64,000 nucleotides of DNA from Kribbella sp. CA-293567 (GTDB taxonomy: Bacteria; Actinomycetota; Actinomycetes; Propionibacteriales; Kribbellaceae), in NCBI RefSeq assembly GCF_027627575.1, contig NZ_CP114065.1, forward strand, positions 2,170,001-2,234,000, in the 5' to 3' direction. Position 1 is the first letter of the stretch, and each line of letters opens with the position of its first letter. This document shows positions 42,758-51,251 of this stretch, piece by piece. A model generated the notes under the pieces. That model saw only the letters and a list, made by a program, of their open reading frames with translations, was not told the origin of the DNA and did not search any database. The position numbers were made by a program, and so were the translations under genes.

Positions 42758-44056
42758 TCAGCCCTGGGACTTGATCAGTTCGTTGATCTTGCCGACATAG
42801 CCCTGCAGGTCCGAGACCGGCTTCTTGCCGTTGAGGATCGGCTGGTACATCGCCGTCGTGAGGTCACCGACCTGCGACGCCCACTGCGTCGTGAACCGCA
42901 CTCCGACCGTCTTCTCCGCGGCCAGATCGGCCTTGACCGTGTCGACGACCGTGTTCTGCCCGGCCTTGGTCAAAGCGCTGAAGTAACTCTCCTGCGCCGG
43001 CGTGTAGGCCGGCGGCGCGACCGGGGAGGCCGGCAGGACCGCATCCCACACCTTGGTGTTGATGTACTCGAGCACCTTGTACGACGCGTCCTCGTTCTTC
43101 GTGTACTGCGGCGTGCAGATCCCGACCGAGTCGTAGAGCGTGGTCGGCGTCTGCACCTGTGGGAACGGCGCGAACCCGTACTTGATCTTCGGCTTGTCGG
43201 TCTGGAACCCCGCTGCCAGCCACTGCCCGCCGAACATCATCGGCACCTTGCCACCGGAGAACAGCGCCGGCACGTTCGAGGCGTCGTACCCGGGCGGCGC
43301 CACCGCGCCGGACTTGATCGCCGCCGCCAGCTTCTCCACCCCCTCGGTGAACTTACCGTCGATCTCGGCCTTGGTCGGGCGGTTCACGTTGTCGGTGAAC
43401 GGTGCGCCACCAGCGGACACCGAGTACATGCTCATCGTGAACGGTCCGTCCAGCGAGGTGAGCTGATCGGCGACCAGCCCGTACTTCGCGCCGTTCTTCC
43501 CGGCCAGCTTGCCGGCGGCGGCGTACATCTCGTCCCAGCTCCAGCCGCCCTTCGGCTCCGCGATCCCGGCCGCCTTGAAGGCGTCGGCGTTGTACCAGAC
43601 GCCGTAGGTGTTCATCAGCGACGGTAGACCACCCATCTGCCCGTCGCCGGTCTTCCAGTTCTCCATCGCCGAACCGACGAACTTGTCGGCCTTCAACTCG
43701 CCGTCGCCGCTGTCCAGCCGCTTCGACCAGTCGACCAGCAGGCCCTGCGAGGTGTACTGCTGCTCGGTGTCGTTACCGCACCAGAACAGGTCCGGCAGCT
43801 TCTTCGCCTGGGTCAGCGACGCGAGTTTGTCGCCGTACCCGCCGCTCGGGGTGTCGACCAGTTCCACCTTGATGTTGTCGTCCTTGAACCCTTCCAGCGC
43901 CTTCTTGATGGCGGTGTTCGTCTCGGGGGACTCCCACGTCATCACGGTCACCGTGACCGGGCCGTCCGACTCCCCGCCGGAGTCCGATCCGCCGCACGCG
44001 GCCGTTGCCGTCAGCAACCCCGCGCAGGCGAGGGTGGTACCGATGATCCTGTTCAC
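42758..44056 (-). CDS. Sugar ABC transporter substrate-binding lipoprotein
   Basis: A 432-residue family 1 solute-binding protein. The signal peptide ends with the lipobox TAAC near residue 21. VTVMTWESPETNTAIKKALEGF at the start of the mature part (blocks only) and WCGNDTEQQYTSQGLLVDW fit oligosaccharide binders. The GTG start has GAGGAG seven bases ahead. Third gene of an operon with two permeases and no ATPase. Confidence 0.9.
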   Translation of the reverse strand: MNRIIGTTLACAGLLTATAACGGSDSGGESDGPVTVTVMTWESPETNTAIKKALEGFKDDNIKVELVDTPSGGYGDKLASLTQAKKLPDLFWCGNDTEQQYTSQGLLVDWSKRLDSGDGELKADKFVGSAMENWKTGDGQMGGLPSLMNTYGVWYNADAFKAAGIAEPKGGWSWDEMYAAAGKLAGKNGAKYGLVADQLTSLDGPFTMSMYSVSAGGAPFTDNVNRPTKAEIDGKFTEGVEKLAAAIKSGAVAPPGYDASNVPALFSGGKVPMMFGGQWLAAGFQTDKPKIKYGFAPFPQVQTPTTLYDSVGICTPQYTKNEDASYKVLEYINTKVWDAVLPASPVAPPAYTPAQESYFSALTKAGQNTVVDTVKADLAAEKTVGVRFTTQWASQVGDLTTAMYQPILNGKKPVSDLQGYVGKINELIKSQG

Positions 44057-44079
44057 TGTTGTGCTCCTCAGGGGGTGAG

Positions 44080-45027
44080 TCACTTCTGCGTCGTGCTGCC
44101 CAGCGAGCCGAGGCCCTGGATGAAGTAGCGCTGCGCGGCGAAGAAGAGGATCAGCGGCGGCAGCATGTAGAGCAGGTTGGTGGCCATGTAGTAGCTCCAG
44201 TTCGGCGTCTGGCCGGCGAACGGCGAGACGAACTGCGCCATCCCGACCGACAACGGCCACTTGTCGGCGGAGTACAGGTAGACCAAGGGGTTGAGGAAGT
44301 CGTTCCAGGACGCCTGGAAGGCGAGGATCGCCATCGTGATCCAGGCCGGCCGGGTCAGCGGCAGCATCACCGAGACGAAGATCCGCAGGTGCCCGGCGCC
44401 GTCGATCTTGGCCGCCTCGTCGATCGAGTACGGGATGGCCAGGAAGTACTGCCGGGCCAGGAAGATGAACAGCGGGTTGCCGCCGAAGAAGGCCGGCACG
44501 ATCAGCGGCAGCCAGGTGTCGTACCAGCCGATCGACTTGTACAGCTGGAACAACGGGATCAGCCCGACCACGCCGGGCAACAGCATGCTGCCGACGAACA
44601 GGTAGAACCACAGCTTGCGGCCCGGGAAGCGCAACCGGGCCAGCGCGTAGCCGGCCATCATCGCGGTCATCACGCCGCCCAGCACGCTCAGCGCGGTGAT
44701 GATGGTGGAGTTGAGCAACAGCCGCGGGAAGTGGATGGCCTGCGGACCGTCGATGAAGTTGCGCCAGCTGAACTCGTGCGGCAGCAGCCTCGGCGGCAGC
44801 TCGAAGACGGCGTTGCGGCTCTTCAGGCCGATCGTGATCATCCACAGCAACGGGACGATCATCACCGCGCAGACGAACAACGCGGTCGCGTACCACGCGG
44901 TGGTGCGCAGCGGCCGTTTGCCCGTACTGCCGGGCGGCCGTGACGGCGGGTGTGCGGGCTCTTCGCCGGCCGCGGTCAGCGCGGGGGCGGCCACGGTCTC
45001 GGCGGGGTCAGTCGGGAGTGTTGTCAC
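44080..45027 (-). CDS. Sugar ABC transporter permease, MalG type
   Basis: A 315-residue permease with about six helices, a 45-residue Pro/Ala-rich cytoplasmic N-terminus and the EAA loop SIDEAAKIDGAGHLRIF. CUT1 family. Its GTG start overlaps the MalF-type gene by 20 bases. Confidence 0.9.
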   Translation of the reverse strand: MTTLPTDPAETVAAPALTAAGEEPAHPPSRPPGSTGKRPLRTTAWYATALFVCAVMIVPLLWMITIGLKSRNAVFELPPRLLPHEFSWRNFIDGPQAIHFPRLLLNSTIITALSVLGGVMTAMMAGYALARLRFPGRKLWFYLFVGSMLLPGVVGLIPLFQLYKSIGWYDTWLPLIVPAFFGGNPLFIFLARQYFLAIPYSIDEAAKIDGAGHLRIFVSVMLPLTRPAWITMAILAFQASWNDFLNPLVYLYSADKWPLSVGMAQFVSPFAGQTPNWSYYMATNLLYMLPPLILFFAAQRYFIQGLGSLGSTTQK

Positions 45028-45988
45028 TGTAGGTCCAGAGCGAGGAGAACTTCGCGGTCAGGGCGATCACGGCGATGATCAGGATGAACAGCACCCATAC
45101 CTGGGCGGAGGCGTAGCCGAGCTGCGGAATCCTGCCCAGGTTGGAGAACCCGTTGTTGTAGATCGACAGCATCAGCACGTTGGTGCTGAAGCCGGGACCG
45201 CCGCCGGTCAGAATTTTGGGTTGGTTGAAGGTCTGCAGTGCCGCCGTAGTCTGCAGAATCACCTGCAGCAGCATGATCGGACTGATCATCGGCATCGTGA
45301 TCCGGAAGAACACGGCGTACGGTCCGGCGCCGTCCACCCGAGCGGCCTCGTAGAGCTCGGTCGGCACCGCCTGCAGCGCGGCCAGGAAGATGATCATCGT
45401 GCCGCCGACACCCCACAGCATCACGAGCACGATCGACGGCATCGACATCGTGGGACTCTGCAACCAGGTGCTGGTCGGCAGGTGCAGCTTCTCCAGCACC
45501 GTGTTCAGCAGTCCGACCTGAGGGTCCAGGATGAACTTCCACAAGGTGATGGTGGCGACGGCGGGCAGGACCACCGGCAGATAGGCCAGCGTCCGCACGA
45601 TCCGGACGCCGGCGAAGCGCTGGTTGCAGAACATCGCCAGGGCCAGGCCGATCGCCAGCGACAGCGGCACGTAGAGGACCACCAGGTACCCCGTCGCGCG
45701 CAGCGAGGGCCAGAACGCCGGATCGACGGTGAACAGCCGGCGGAAGTTGGCCAGCCCGACGAAGACCGGATCGGTCAGCCCGTTGTATTTGGTCAGGGCG
45801 AGATAAAAGGAGCGAACCAGCGGATAGGCCACGAAGACGGTGAAGCCGATGATGGCCGGTGCGATGAACAGATAGCCGGCCCGCACATCCGACCCGGCGT
45901 TCCGGCTCAAGCCGCCGCCCCTGCCCGAACCGCCCCTGCTCGAACCGCCCCTGCTCCGGCCGGTGCGACTTCGTCCGCCGCGTTGCAT
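45008..45988 (-). CDS. Sugar ABC transporter permease, MalF type
   Basis: A 326-residue permease. A basic Gly/Ser/Arg-rich N-terminus precedes about six helices; the EAA loop is ELYEAARVDGAGPYAVFFRI. CUT1 family. First gene of the operon, its start is 15 bases from the proximal LacI operator, so repression by occlusion is expected. No ATPase is in the operon, as in streptomycete CUT1 systems served by a shared MsiK-type ATPase. Confidence 0.9.
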   Translation of the reverse strand: MQRGGRSRTGRSRGGSSRGGSGRGGGLSRNAGSDVRAGYLFIAPAIIGFTVFVAYPLVRSFYLALTKYNGLTDPVFVGLANFRRLFTVDPAFWPSLRATGYLVVLYVPLSLAIGLALAMFCNQRFAGVRIVRTLAYLPVVLPAVATITLWKFILDPQVGLLNTVLEKLHLPTSTWLQSPTMSMPSIVLVMLWGVGGTMIIFLAALQAVPTELYEAARVDGAGPYAVFFRITMPMISPIMLLQVILQTTAALQTFNQPKILTGGGPGFSTNVLMLSIYNNGFSNLGRIPQLGYASAQVWVLFILIIAVIALTAKFSSLWTYSDNTPD

Positions 45989-46002
45989 CCTGCCTCCTGG
46001 AC

Positions 46003-46018
46003 GGTAACGTTTCCAAAG
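46003..46018. promoter_or_regulatory. LacI-type operator, proximal to the transporter operon
   Basis: GGTAACGTTTCC (46003-46014) is an inverted repeat around the central CG with one mismatch pair, and continues as AACGTTTCCAAAG (46006-46018). It lies 15-30 bases upstream of the first permease start. Confidence 0.65.
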
Positions 46019-46065
46019 TTTACTGTGAGGTGACGATGCCGCGCGGTGAAAGGGAAGTCAACCCC

Positions 46066-47118
46066 GTGTCCGAAACGTTTCCAAAGGATCCCGAGTCAGC
46101 TCGGCCGACGATGATCGACGTGGCCAAGCGGGCCGGCGTGGGGTTGGGCACGGTCTCCCGGGTGGTGAACGGCGGGGCCGGTGTCCGGGAGGAGACCGCG
46201 AGCCGGGTCCGGGTCGCGATCGACGAACTGGGCTTCCAGCGCAACGAGGTCGCCCGGGCGCTGCGGCCGGGCAAGAAGTCGTCGAGTCTGGCCCTGGTGC
46301 TCGGTGACCTGACCAACCCGTTCTACGCGACCATCGCCAAGGCGTCCCTGGAGGTGGCCGGTCAGGACGGTTTCGCGGTCGTGCTCGGGTCGGTCGACGA
46401 GGACCCCGAGGGGGAACGGCGGGCGATCCAGGAGCTGATCGGACGCCAGGTCGCGGGCCTGATGATCGTGCCCGACCAGGGCGATCACTCGTTCCTGCGC
46501 AGCGCCGGCGTACCGGTGGTGTTCGTGGACCGGCCGGCGCACGGCATCGATGCCGACATCGTGATGGTCGACAACGAGGGCGGCGGCAAGCTGGCGACGG
46601 ACCATCTGCTGCAGCAAGGGCATCGGCGGATCGCGATCCTGCTGGCGCCGTCGTACTACACGACCGGCCGGCGGCTGCGTGGTTACCGGCGGGCCTGCCG
46701 GGCGGCCGGCGTCGAGGTCGACGAGAGCCTGGTCATCCAGTTGCCGGAAGGTACGGCGGAGGCCGCCGAGAAGGCAACCCGCGAGCTGATGCACCGGCCG
46801 GACCCGCCCACCGCGCTCTTCGCCTCCACCAACTTCCTCACCGAGGGCGTACTGCGTGCGCTCCGCGATGTGAACGGTCACTCGGACGCGGAGCCCGCGG
46901 AGGAGCCCGCGGTGGTCGGCTTCGACGACTTCCGGCTGGCCGACATGCTGCCCACGCCGGTGACGGTCGTTGCCTCCGACATCGCCGAGCTCGGCCGGAC
47001 GGCGGCCCGGCTGCTGCTCGACCGGGCTGCGAAGACCGACACCCGGCCACCGCAGCGGATCGTGCTGCCCTGCCGGCTGATTCAGCGTGGTTCGGGGGAG
47101 CGGTCCGTCCCGAAGTAG
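46066..47118 (+). CDS. LacI-family transcriptional repressor
   Basis: A 350-residue regulator if the GTG at 46066 is used (AGGGAAG eight bases ahead); an in-frame GTG at 46030 is an alternative. The LacI helix-turn-helix is MIDVAKRAGVGLGTVSRVVN. A periplasmic-binding-protein-like effector domain follows (LVLGDLTNPFYATIAKA, VDNEGGGKLATDHLLQQGHRRIAIL). It probably controls the divergent sugar transporter and itself through the two operator copies. Confidence 0.9.
   Translation: MSETFPKDPESARPTMIDVAKRAGVGLGTVSRVVNGGAGVREETASRVRVAIDELGFQRNEVARALRPGKKSSSLALVLGDLTNPFYATIAKASLEVAGQDGFAVVLGSVDEDPEGERRAIQELIGRQVAGLMIVPDQGDHSFLRSAGVPVVFVDRPAHGIDADIVMVDNEGGGKLATDHLLQQGHRRIAILLAPSYYTTGRRLRGYRRACRAAGVEVDESLVIQLPEGTAEAAEKATRELMHRPDPPTALFASTNFLTEGVLRALRDVNGHSDAEPAEEPAVVGFDDFRLADMLPTPVTVVASDIAELGRTAARLLLDRAAKTDTRPPQRIVLPCRLIQRGSGERSVPK
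46071..46086. promoter_or_regulatory. Second LacI-type operator, overlapping the repressor gene start
   Basis: GAAACGTTTC (46072-46081) is a perfect 10-bp palindrome. The 13-mer AACGTTTCCAAAG at 46074-46086 is repeated exactly from the first site, 68 bases away. It falls in the first codons of the repressor gene if the start is 46066. Confidence 0.65.
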
Positions 47119-47119
47119 C

Positions 47120-47157
47120 AGCACCCAGGCGCTCGAGCGCGGGCGCGCCTGGGTGCT
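47120..47157. terminator. Bidirectional hairpin terminator
   Basis: Perfect 13-bp arms AGCACCCAGGCGC/GCGCCTGGGTGCT with a 12-base loop directly after the LacI stop, facing the convergent CHAP gene. Confidence 0.8.
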
Positions 47158-47202
47158 CAGTCACTTTGTTCAGCTGTTCATGAACCAAGGGATGAACAAA
47201 GG

Positions 47203-47898
47203 TCAGAAGTTGGGCCAGGCCCAACCCAGGTACTTGCTGAAGTACGGCATCTTGGCGAGCCCGATCTTGCCGTTCACGCTGGTGGCCCAGAAGTAGCCGT
47301 CGCCGCGAGCGACGCCGACGTGGCCGTAGGGGGCGGCGAGGTCCCAGAAGACCAGTGCGCCCTTGGGTGGGTTGAGGTCGCCGCGGTGGGCGACGCCGCG
47401 GGCGACGGCGTCGTTCCAGTCAGCCTTGGCGGAGGCCCAGATGCCGGACTTGCCGTAGGAGTTCTCGGCGGCCAGTTCGCAGTACCCCTGGAACGCGGTC
47501 GACCCGTTCCGGGCGGCGTACCAGGCGATCGCCTTGTCGGCTCGCGGGTTGGTCGCGCAGAGCGGAGCGACCAGGCCGGTGCTGCCGGTGTTGACGTAGG
47601 CGTCGGAGATGAAGCCCTTGCCGGGGATGTGGTCCCAGACGATGCTCCGGCCGAACTTGCCGGTCACCGGCTCGCCGTAGAGCTGGCAGTCGATCTGGAC
47701 CGAGCCGTTCGGCTGGGTGCCGACGGCCCCGAAACTGGTGGCGTTGCCGGAGCGGATGGTGACGCCGGTGCCGGAGTCGGTGACGACGGTGCCGGTCGCG
47801 GCGTACGCGGGGAGGGTCGCGCCGCTGACGACGGCGACGCCGCCGAGCAGTGCGGTGGCGGTGATTCGGGAGACGGTGCGAAGGAGGGCGGTCCGCAT
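47203..47898 (-). CDS. Secreted CHAP-domain cell-wall hydrolase-like protein
   Basis: A 231-residue secreted protein. A signal peptide ends near AYA-A (about residue 33). A short SH3-like segment (TIRSGNATSFGAVG, IDCQLYGEPV) precedes a catalytic CHAP/NlpC-P60-like domain: GYCELAAENSYGKSG holds the candidate cysteine and YGHVGVARGDG the histidine. Such proteins cleave peptidoglycan crosslinks or peptide stems; which bond is unknown. It shares a 121-base divergent region with the XRE-NBR1 regulator gene. Confidence 0.78.
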   Translation of the reverse strand: MRTALLRTVSRITATALLGGVAVVSGATLPAYAATGTVVTDSGTGVTIRSGNATSFGAVGTQPNGSVQIDCQLYGEPVTGKFGRSIVWDHIPGKGFISDAYVNTGSTGLVAPLCATNPRADKAIAWYAARNGSTAFQGYCELAAENSYGKSGIWASAKADWNDAVARGVAHRGDLNPPKGALVFWDLAAPYGHVGVARGDGYFWATSVNGKIGLAKMPYFSKYLGWAWPNF

Positions 47899-47978
47899 GA
47901 GGGTGGTCCCTTCTGGAGAAGTGCTTCACTCGCAGGGAATCAGAGCGTGAGTACGTTGTCGCAGTAGGCAACCAGGAA

Positions 47979-48006
47979 CTCACTAACCATCACTTGGTAA
48001 AGTGAG
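47979..48006. promoter_or_regulatory. Inverted repeat between the CHAP gene and the XRE-NBR1 gene
   Basis: CTCACT (47979-47984) and AGTGAG (48001-48006) flank a 16-base spacer that itself pairs ACCA with TGGT. The right arm overlaps the ribosome binding site of the regulator gene, so binding there could repress it. Confidence 0.4.
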
Positions 48007-48019
48007 GAGATTACTGACC

Positions 48020-48733
48020 GTGAGAGCGGGGAGTGGCGTCGTGCGACCAGCTCAGGCTCGCTTCGTGATCGGCTGCCGGATGCGGGAACTGCGGGAGGCC
48101 GCGGGGGTTCCGCTGACCAGAGCGGCGACCTTGTCCGGCTGGGACAAGGGCCATCTGTCCCGGGTCGAGCGTGGGCACACCAAGCCGAGCCGCGAGCTGA
48201 TCGAGTGGTACGACGTGTCCTTCGGCGCGGGCACCGCGCTGGTGAACCAGTTGGTCGAGCTCGACGCGGCGGTCCGGGCCGGCAAGGACACGTCCATGCG
48301 GGACACGCGCCGCCGGGATTCGGTGCCGCACCCGATGCTCCTGGGCGGTTCGGTGCCTGCCGATCACCACCCGGAGGACCGGGCGGAGCTGGTGGGCGAG
48401 ACCGTGCCCGACGGCACCCGGATCCGGCGCGACCAGGTTTTCGAGAAGGCCTGGCAGATCCGCAACAGCGGCGAGAGTTGCTGGCGTGACCGCTGGCTGA
48501 CCAGACAAGGCGCAGCCGGTACGCCGGGCTGGCTCCGGTCGCCCGCGCGTGCCCGCCTGCCAGACGCCGTACCGGGCGAGGTCGTGACGGTTCGAATGAC
48601 GCTGCAGGCGCCACTGCAGGTTGGAGCATCCACGGCTTATTTCAAGGTCACCGACGAGGCCGGCCGGCTCTACTACCCCGGTCTGGAGTCCCCGCCCGTC
48701 TATTGCACGATCTTCACGGTTCACGAGCTCTAG
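48020..48733 (+). CDS. XRE-type regulator with a C-terminal NBR1-like (FW) Ig domain
   Basis: A 237-residue protein. The N-terminal helix-turn-helix is RELREAAGVPLTRAATLSGW then GHLSRVERGHTKPSR. The C-terminal third is an Ig-like fold with conserved tryptophans (AWQIRNSGESCWRDRWLTR, GWLRSP) and a final YFKVTDEAGRLYYPG, the pattern of NBR1 FW domains. GAGGAG lies ten bases before the chosen GTG. Divergent from a CHAP hydrolase. The ligand of the Ig domain is unknown. Confidence 0.78.
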   Translation: MRAGSGVVRPAQARFVIGCRMRELREAAGVPLTRAATLSGWDKGHLSRVERGHTKPSRELIEWYDVSFGAGTALVNQLVELDAAVRAGKDTSMRDTRRRDSVPHPMLLGGSVPADHHPEDRAELVGETVPDGTRIRRDQVFEKAWQIRNSGESCWRDRWLTRQGAAGTPGWLRSPARARLPDAVPGEVVTVRMTLQAPLQVGASTAYFKVTDEAGRLYYPGLESPPVYCTIFTVHEL

Positions 48734-48845
48734 GCGCGGGTTTGCCCTTGACGTGTGTCCAAGGACGGGTCAATGCCTGTTGCTCAGGGCCCTCGGCCGC
48801 TTACGTTGCTGCTTTCCTGTCCGCCTGAAGCAGGGAGCCTTTAGC

Positions 48846-50711
48846 GTGCTCAGCCCCCGCAAGATCGCCGCGGCCGCCGCCGTGGCGCTGGTAGTCCCGT
48901 TCCTGACTGCCACGACTGCTACGACGGCCAGTGCTGCCGGTCCGAAGGACCCAGCGGTACCGTCCATCCCGCAGCGCTACCTCGACCAGCCGATCACCTG
49001 GTCGGTCTGCTCGTTCGACGCCGCGGTCAAGCGCCTCTACCCGCAGGCGCCGACCACGAACTGCGCCAAGGTCAACGTCCCGATGGACTGGGCCAACCCC
49101 GACGCGCACCCGGACGTCCAGGTCGCCATCGCGTACAGCAAGGCCATCGGGACGTCGAAGGGGCTGATGGCCACCAACCCCGGTGGCCCAGGTGGAGCCG
49201 GTCTCTCGCTGTCGGCCTCGCTGGCCACCAGGAAGACCCAGCTCTTCACCGACTACGACCTGGTCGGCTTCGACCCGCGCGGCTTCGGTGCGAGTACTCC
49301 GCTGCAGTGCCTCACGACCGCCGAGGCGCTGAACGCGCTGCCGGTGACGCCGGACTACAAGGAGCGCACCAAGCTCACCCACCGGGTCGAGGAGGCCGAG
49401 GCGAAGCTGCAGGCCGAGGCCTGTGCGGCCACCGAGTTCGGTCAGTTCGTCAGCAGCCAGCAGACCGTCTACGACATGGACTTCATTCGGGCCTTGTTCA
49501 AAGCCCGTCAGCTGAACTTCATCGGCTACTCGTACGGCACCTGGCTCGGCGGCTGGTACGCCGACACCTATCCGGCCAGGGTCGGCCGGTTCGTGCTCGA
49601 CTCGAACATGGACTGGACCCACACCCAGTGGCAGAACGTGAACTTCGACCCGTTCTCGGGTCAGCGCCGCCGCGACACCCAGCTGTTCCCGTGGATCGCC
49701 CGGCACGCCGACCAGATCACCGGACTCGGCAGTACGCCGGCCCAGGTGACCGCCAAGTACAACGGAATCCGTGCCTCGCTGACGACGCTGGTGAAGGCCG
49801 GCGAGAGCAACGTCCGCGGTGACAACCTGGACGGTCTGATCTACAGCGCGATCTACGGCAACACGCGCTTCATCCGGGCCACTCTCGACGTCCTCGTGCA
49901 CGACGAGTTCACCAAGGCGCCGTCGGCCTCCGGTGAGGTGGAGCTGGGGCACGTGGACCGCGCGTGGGCCCGGCTCGCGCCGAACCTGCAGGCCTTCGAC
50001 ACGCTCGCCGCGCTGCGCACCCGGTACGGCGTCACCGCTGCCGCCACGGCCGCCGCGGAGGCCGCCACCCAGGTGGACTCGCTGAAGGACGTCATTGCCG
50101 ACGCCCGCGCCGAGGCCGCCCGGGCGACCTCGGGCGACCAGACGGTGAACCTGGGAGCGATCGGGACCACCGTGCGCTGTAACGACACGGCTTGGAACAA
50201 GGACCCGAAGTTCTACACCAAGGAAGCCGACAAGATGGCGAAGAAGTACGACTTCTTCGGCTACATGAACGGCGTCCCGATGTGTGCCTACTGGAAGTAC
50301 GCCCCGCAGGATCGCAAGCTGGATCTCAAGGGGTCGCCGCGGATGCTGATCGTGCAGGCCGAGCTCGACCCGGCGACGGCGTACGAGGGCTCGCTGCGCA
50401 CGCACGAGGACACCAAGGCCGTCACGCGGTTCGTGGCGATCGACGACGAGGGTCAGCACGGTCAGTACATCGGTTCGGCGTCGTCGTGTGCCGAGGCGAT
50501 CGGTGACAAGTTCGTCTTCACCGGCGAACTGCCCGGCAAGAATCAGGTCTGCGGTACGACGCCGCTGCCGGCCGAACTGTCGGTCTACCCGGTCAAGGGC
50601 CCGGTGGACGGCAAGGCCGTGCACCTGCCGAAGTCCAAGGCCGCCGACACCAAGGTGAACCCGCTGCTCCAGCAGGTGCTGGACGAGGTGGCGGCAAGCT
50701 CGCTGCGCTAG
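48846..50711 (+). CDS. Secreted alpha/beta-hydrolase peptidase (S33 / tripeptidyl aminopeptidase type)
   Basis: A 621-residue protein with a Sec signal peptide (residues 1-31, TASA-A). The oxyanion segment is ATNPGGPGGAGLS, the nucleophile elbow GYSYGTWLG, with Asp in AELDPAT and His in DEGQHGQY. This is the SlpD/SlpE tripeptidyl aminopeptidase family of streptomycetes. The GTG start has AGGGAG eight bases ahead. An acidic/Ala helical insertion lies before the second half. A hairpin follows the stop. Confidence 0.85.
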   Translation: MLSPRKIAAAAAVALVVPFLTATTATTASAAGPKDPAVPSIPQRYLDQPITWSVCSFDAAVKRLYPQAPTTNCAKVNVPMDWANPDAHPDVQVAIAYSKAIGTSKGLMATNPGGPGGAGLSLSASLATRKTQLFTDYDLVGFDPRGFGASTPLQCLTTAEALNALPVTPDYKERTKLTHRVEEAEAKLQAEACAATEFGQFVSSQQTVYDMDFIRALFKARQLNFIGYSYGTWLGGWYADTYPARVGRFVLDSNMDWTHTQWQNVNFDPFSGQRRRDTQLFPWIARHADQITGLGSTPAQVTAKYNGIRASLTTLVKAGESNVRGDNLDGLIYSAIYGNTRFIRATLDVLVHDEFTKAPSASGEVELGHVDRAWARLAPNLQAFDTLAALRTRYGVTAAATAAAEAATQVDSLKDVIADARAEAARATSGDQTVNLGAIGTTVRCNDTAWNKDPKFYTKEADKMAKKYDFFGYMNGVPMCAYWKYAPQDRKLDLKGSPRMLIVQAELDPATAYEGSLRTHEDTKAVTRFVAIDDEGQHGQYIGSASSCAEAIGDKFVFTGELPGKNQVCGTTPLPAELSVYPVKGPVDGKAVHLPKSKAADTKVNPLLQQVLDEVAASSLR

Positions 50712-50720
50712 TACGGACGG

Positions 50721-50758
50721 GTCTGCGGCTGAGGTCCTACGGGATCTCGGCCGCAGAC
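50721..50758 (+). terminator. Hairpin terminator after the secreted peptidase
   Basis: Arms GTCTGCGGC/GCCGCAGAC with an inner GAG/CTC pair, nine bases downstream of the peptidase stop. Confidence 0.65.
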
Positions 50759-50840
50759 GCGCGTCCGAAGCCTGGTGGTCCTCTCCCGCGCTGTGACGAA
50801 GACCGCCACGGTGATCGCCCGGCGACCCGGCCTCGGTGTC

Positions 50841-50846
50841 TACGAT
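50841..50846 (+). promoter_or_regulatory. Putative -10 element of a leaderless mRNA
   Basis: TACGAT lies six bases before the GTG at 50853 and no ribosome binding site is present, the usual arrangement of a leaderless actinobacterial transcript. No clear -35 element. Confidence 0.45.
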
Positions 50847-50852
50847 CACTGG

Positions 50853-51251
50853 GTGGAACTGCTGAGTGAGCGATCAGGTTCGTTCGTGGACTTCTGGACC
50901 GAGCGGCACCTGTGCGTGCTGGCCACGGTCCGGCAGGACGGGACCGTGCACGCGACGCCGGTGGGGGTGACGATCGATCCGGAGAACGGGATCGCCCGGG
51001 TGATCTGCTCGGGAACGTCCCACAAGGCCCGGCACATCCGCGCGGCAGGAGCGGCCGGTGCTGCGGTCGCGGTCACTCAGGTCGACGGGCGCCGGTGGTC
51101 GACGCTGGAAGGCCGCGCGGTGGTCAGTGACGATCCCGAGCGAGTAGCTGACGCCGTACGCCGGTACGCCGAGCGCTACCGCCAGCCCCGGGTGAACCCA
51201 CAGCGAGTGGTTGTGGAGATCACCGTCACCAGGATCCTCGGCAATGCCTGA
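50853..51251 (+). CDS. PPOX-class (F420-dependent type) oxidoreductase
   Basis: A 132-residue split-barrel protein resembling the Rv1155/TIGR03618 group. It has DFWTERHLCVLATVRQDG, VHATPVGVTID and SGTSHKARHIRAAG, blocks that bind F420 or FMN. The GTG at 50853 is chosen because a TACGAT element sits just ahead; a longer frame from 50775 adds unlike residues. Overlaps cobL by eight bases, so it is cotranscribed with the cobalamin genes. Substrate unknown. Confidence 0.82.
   Translation: MELLSERSGSFVDFWTERHLCVLATVRQDGTVHATPVGVTIDPENGIARVICSGTSHKARHIRAAGAAGAAVAVTQVDGRRWSTLEGRAVVSDDPERVADAVRRYAERYRQPRVNPQRVVVEITVTRILGNA

Noticed and set aside
46030-46065. Alternative GTG start of the LacI gene.
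   Set aside because: The 46066 GTG has a better ribosome binding site and puts the DNA-binding domain close to the N-terminus. The alternative is not excluded.
47899-48000. A c-di-AMP riboswitch was looked for upstream of the CHAP hydrolase.
   Set aside because: The 5' region is only about 100 bases and lacks the conserved ydaO core.
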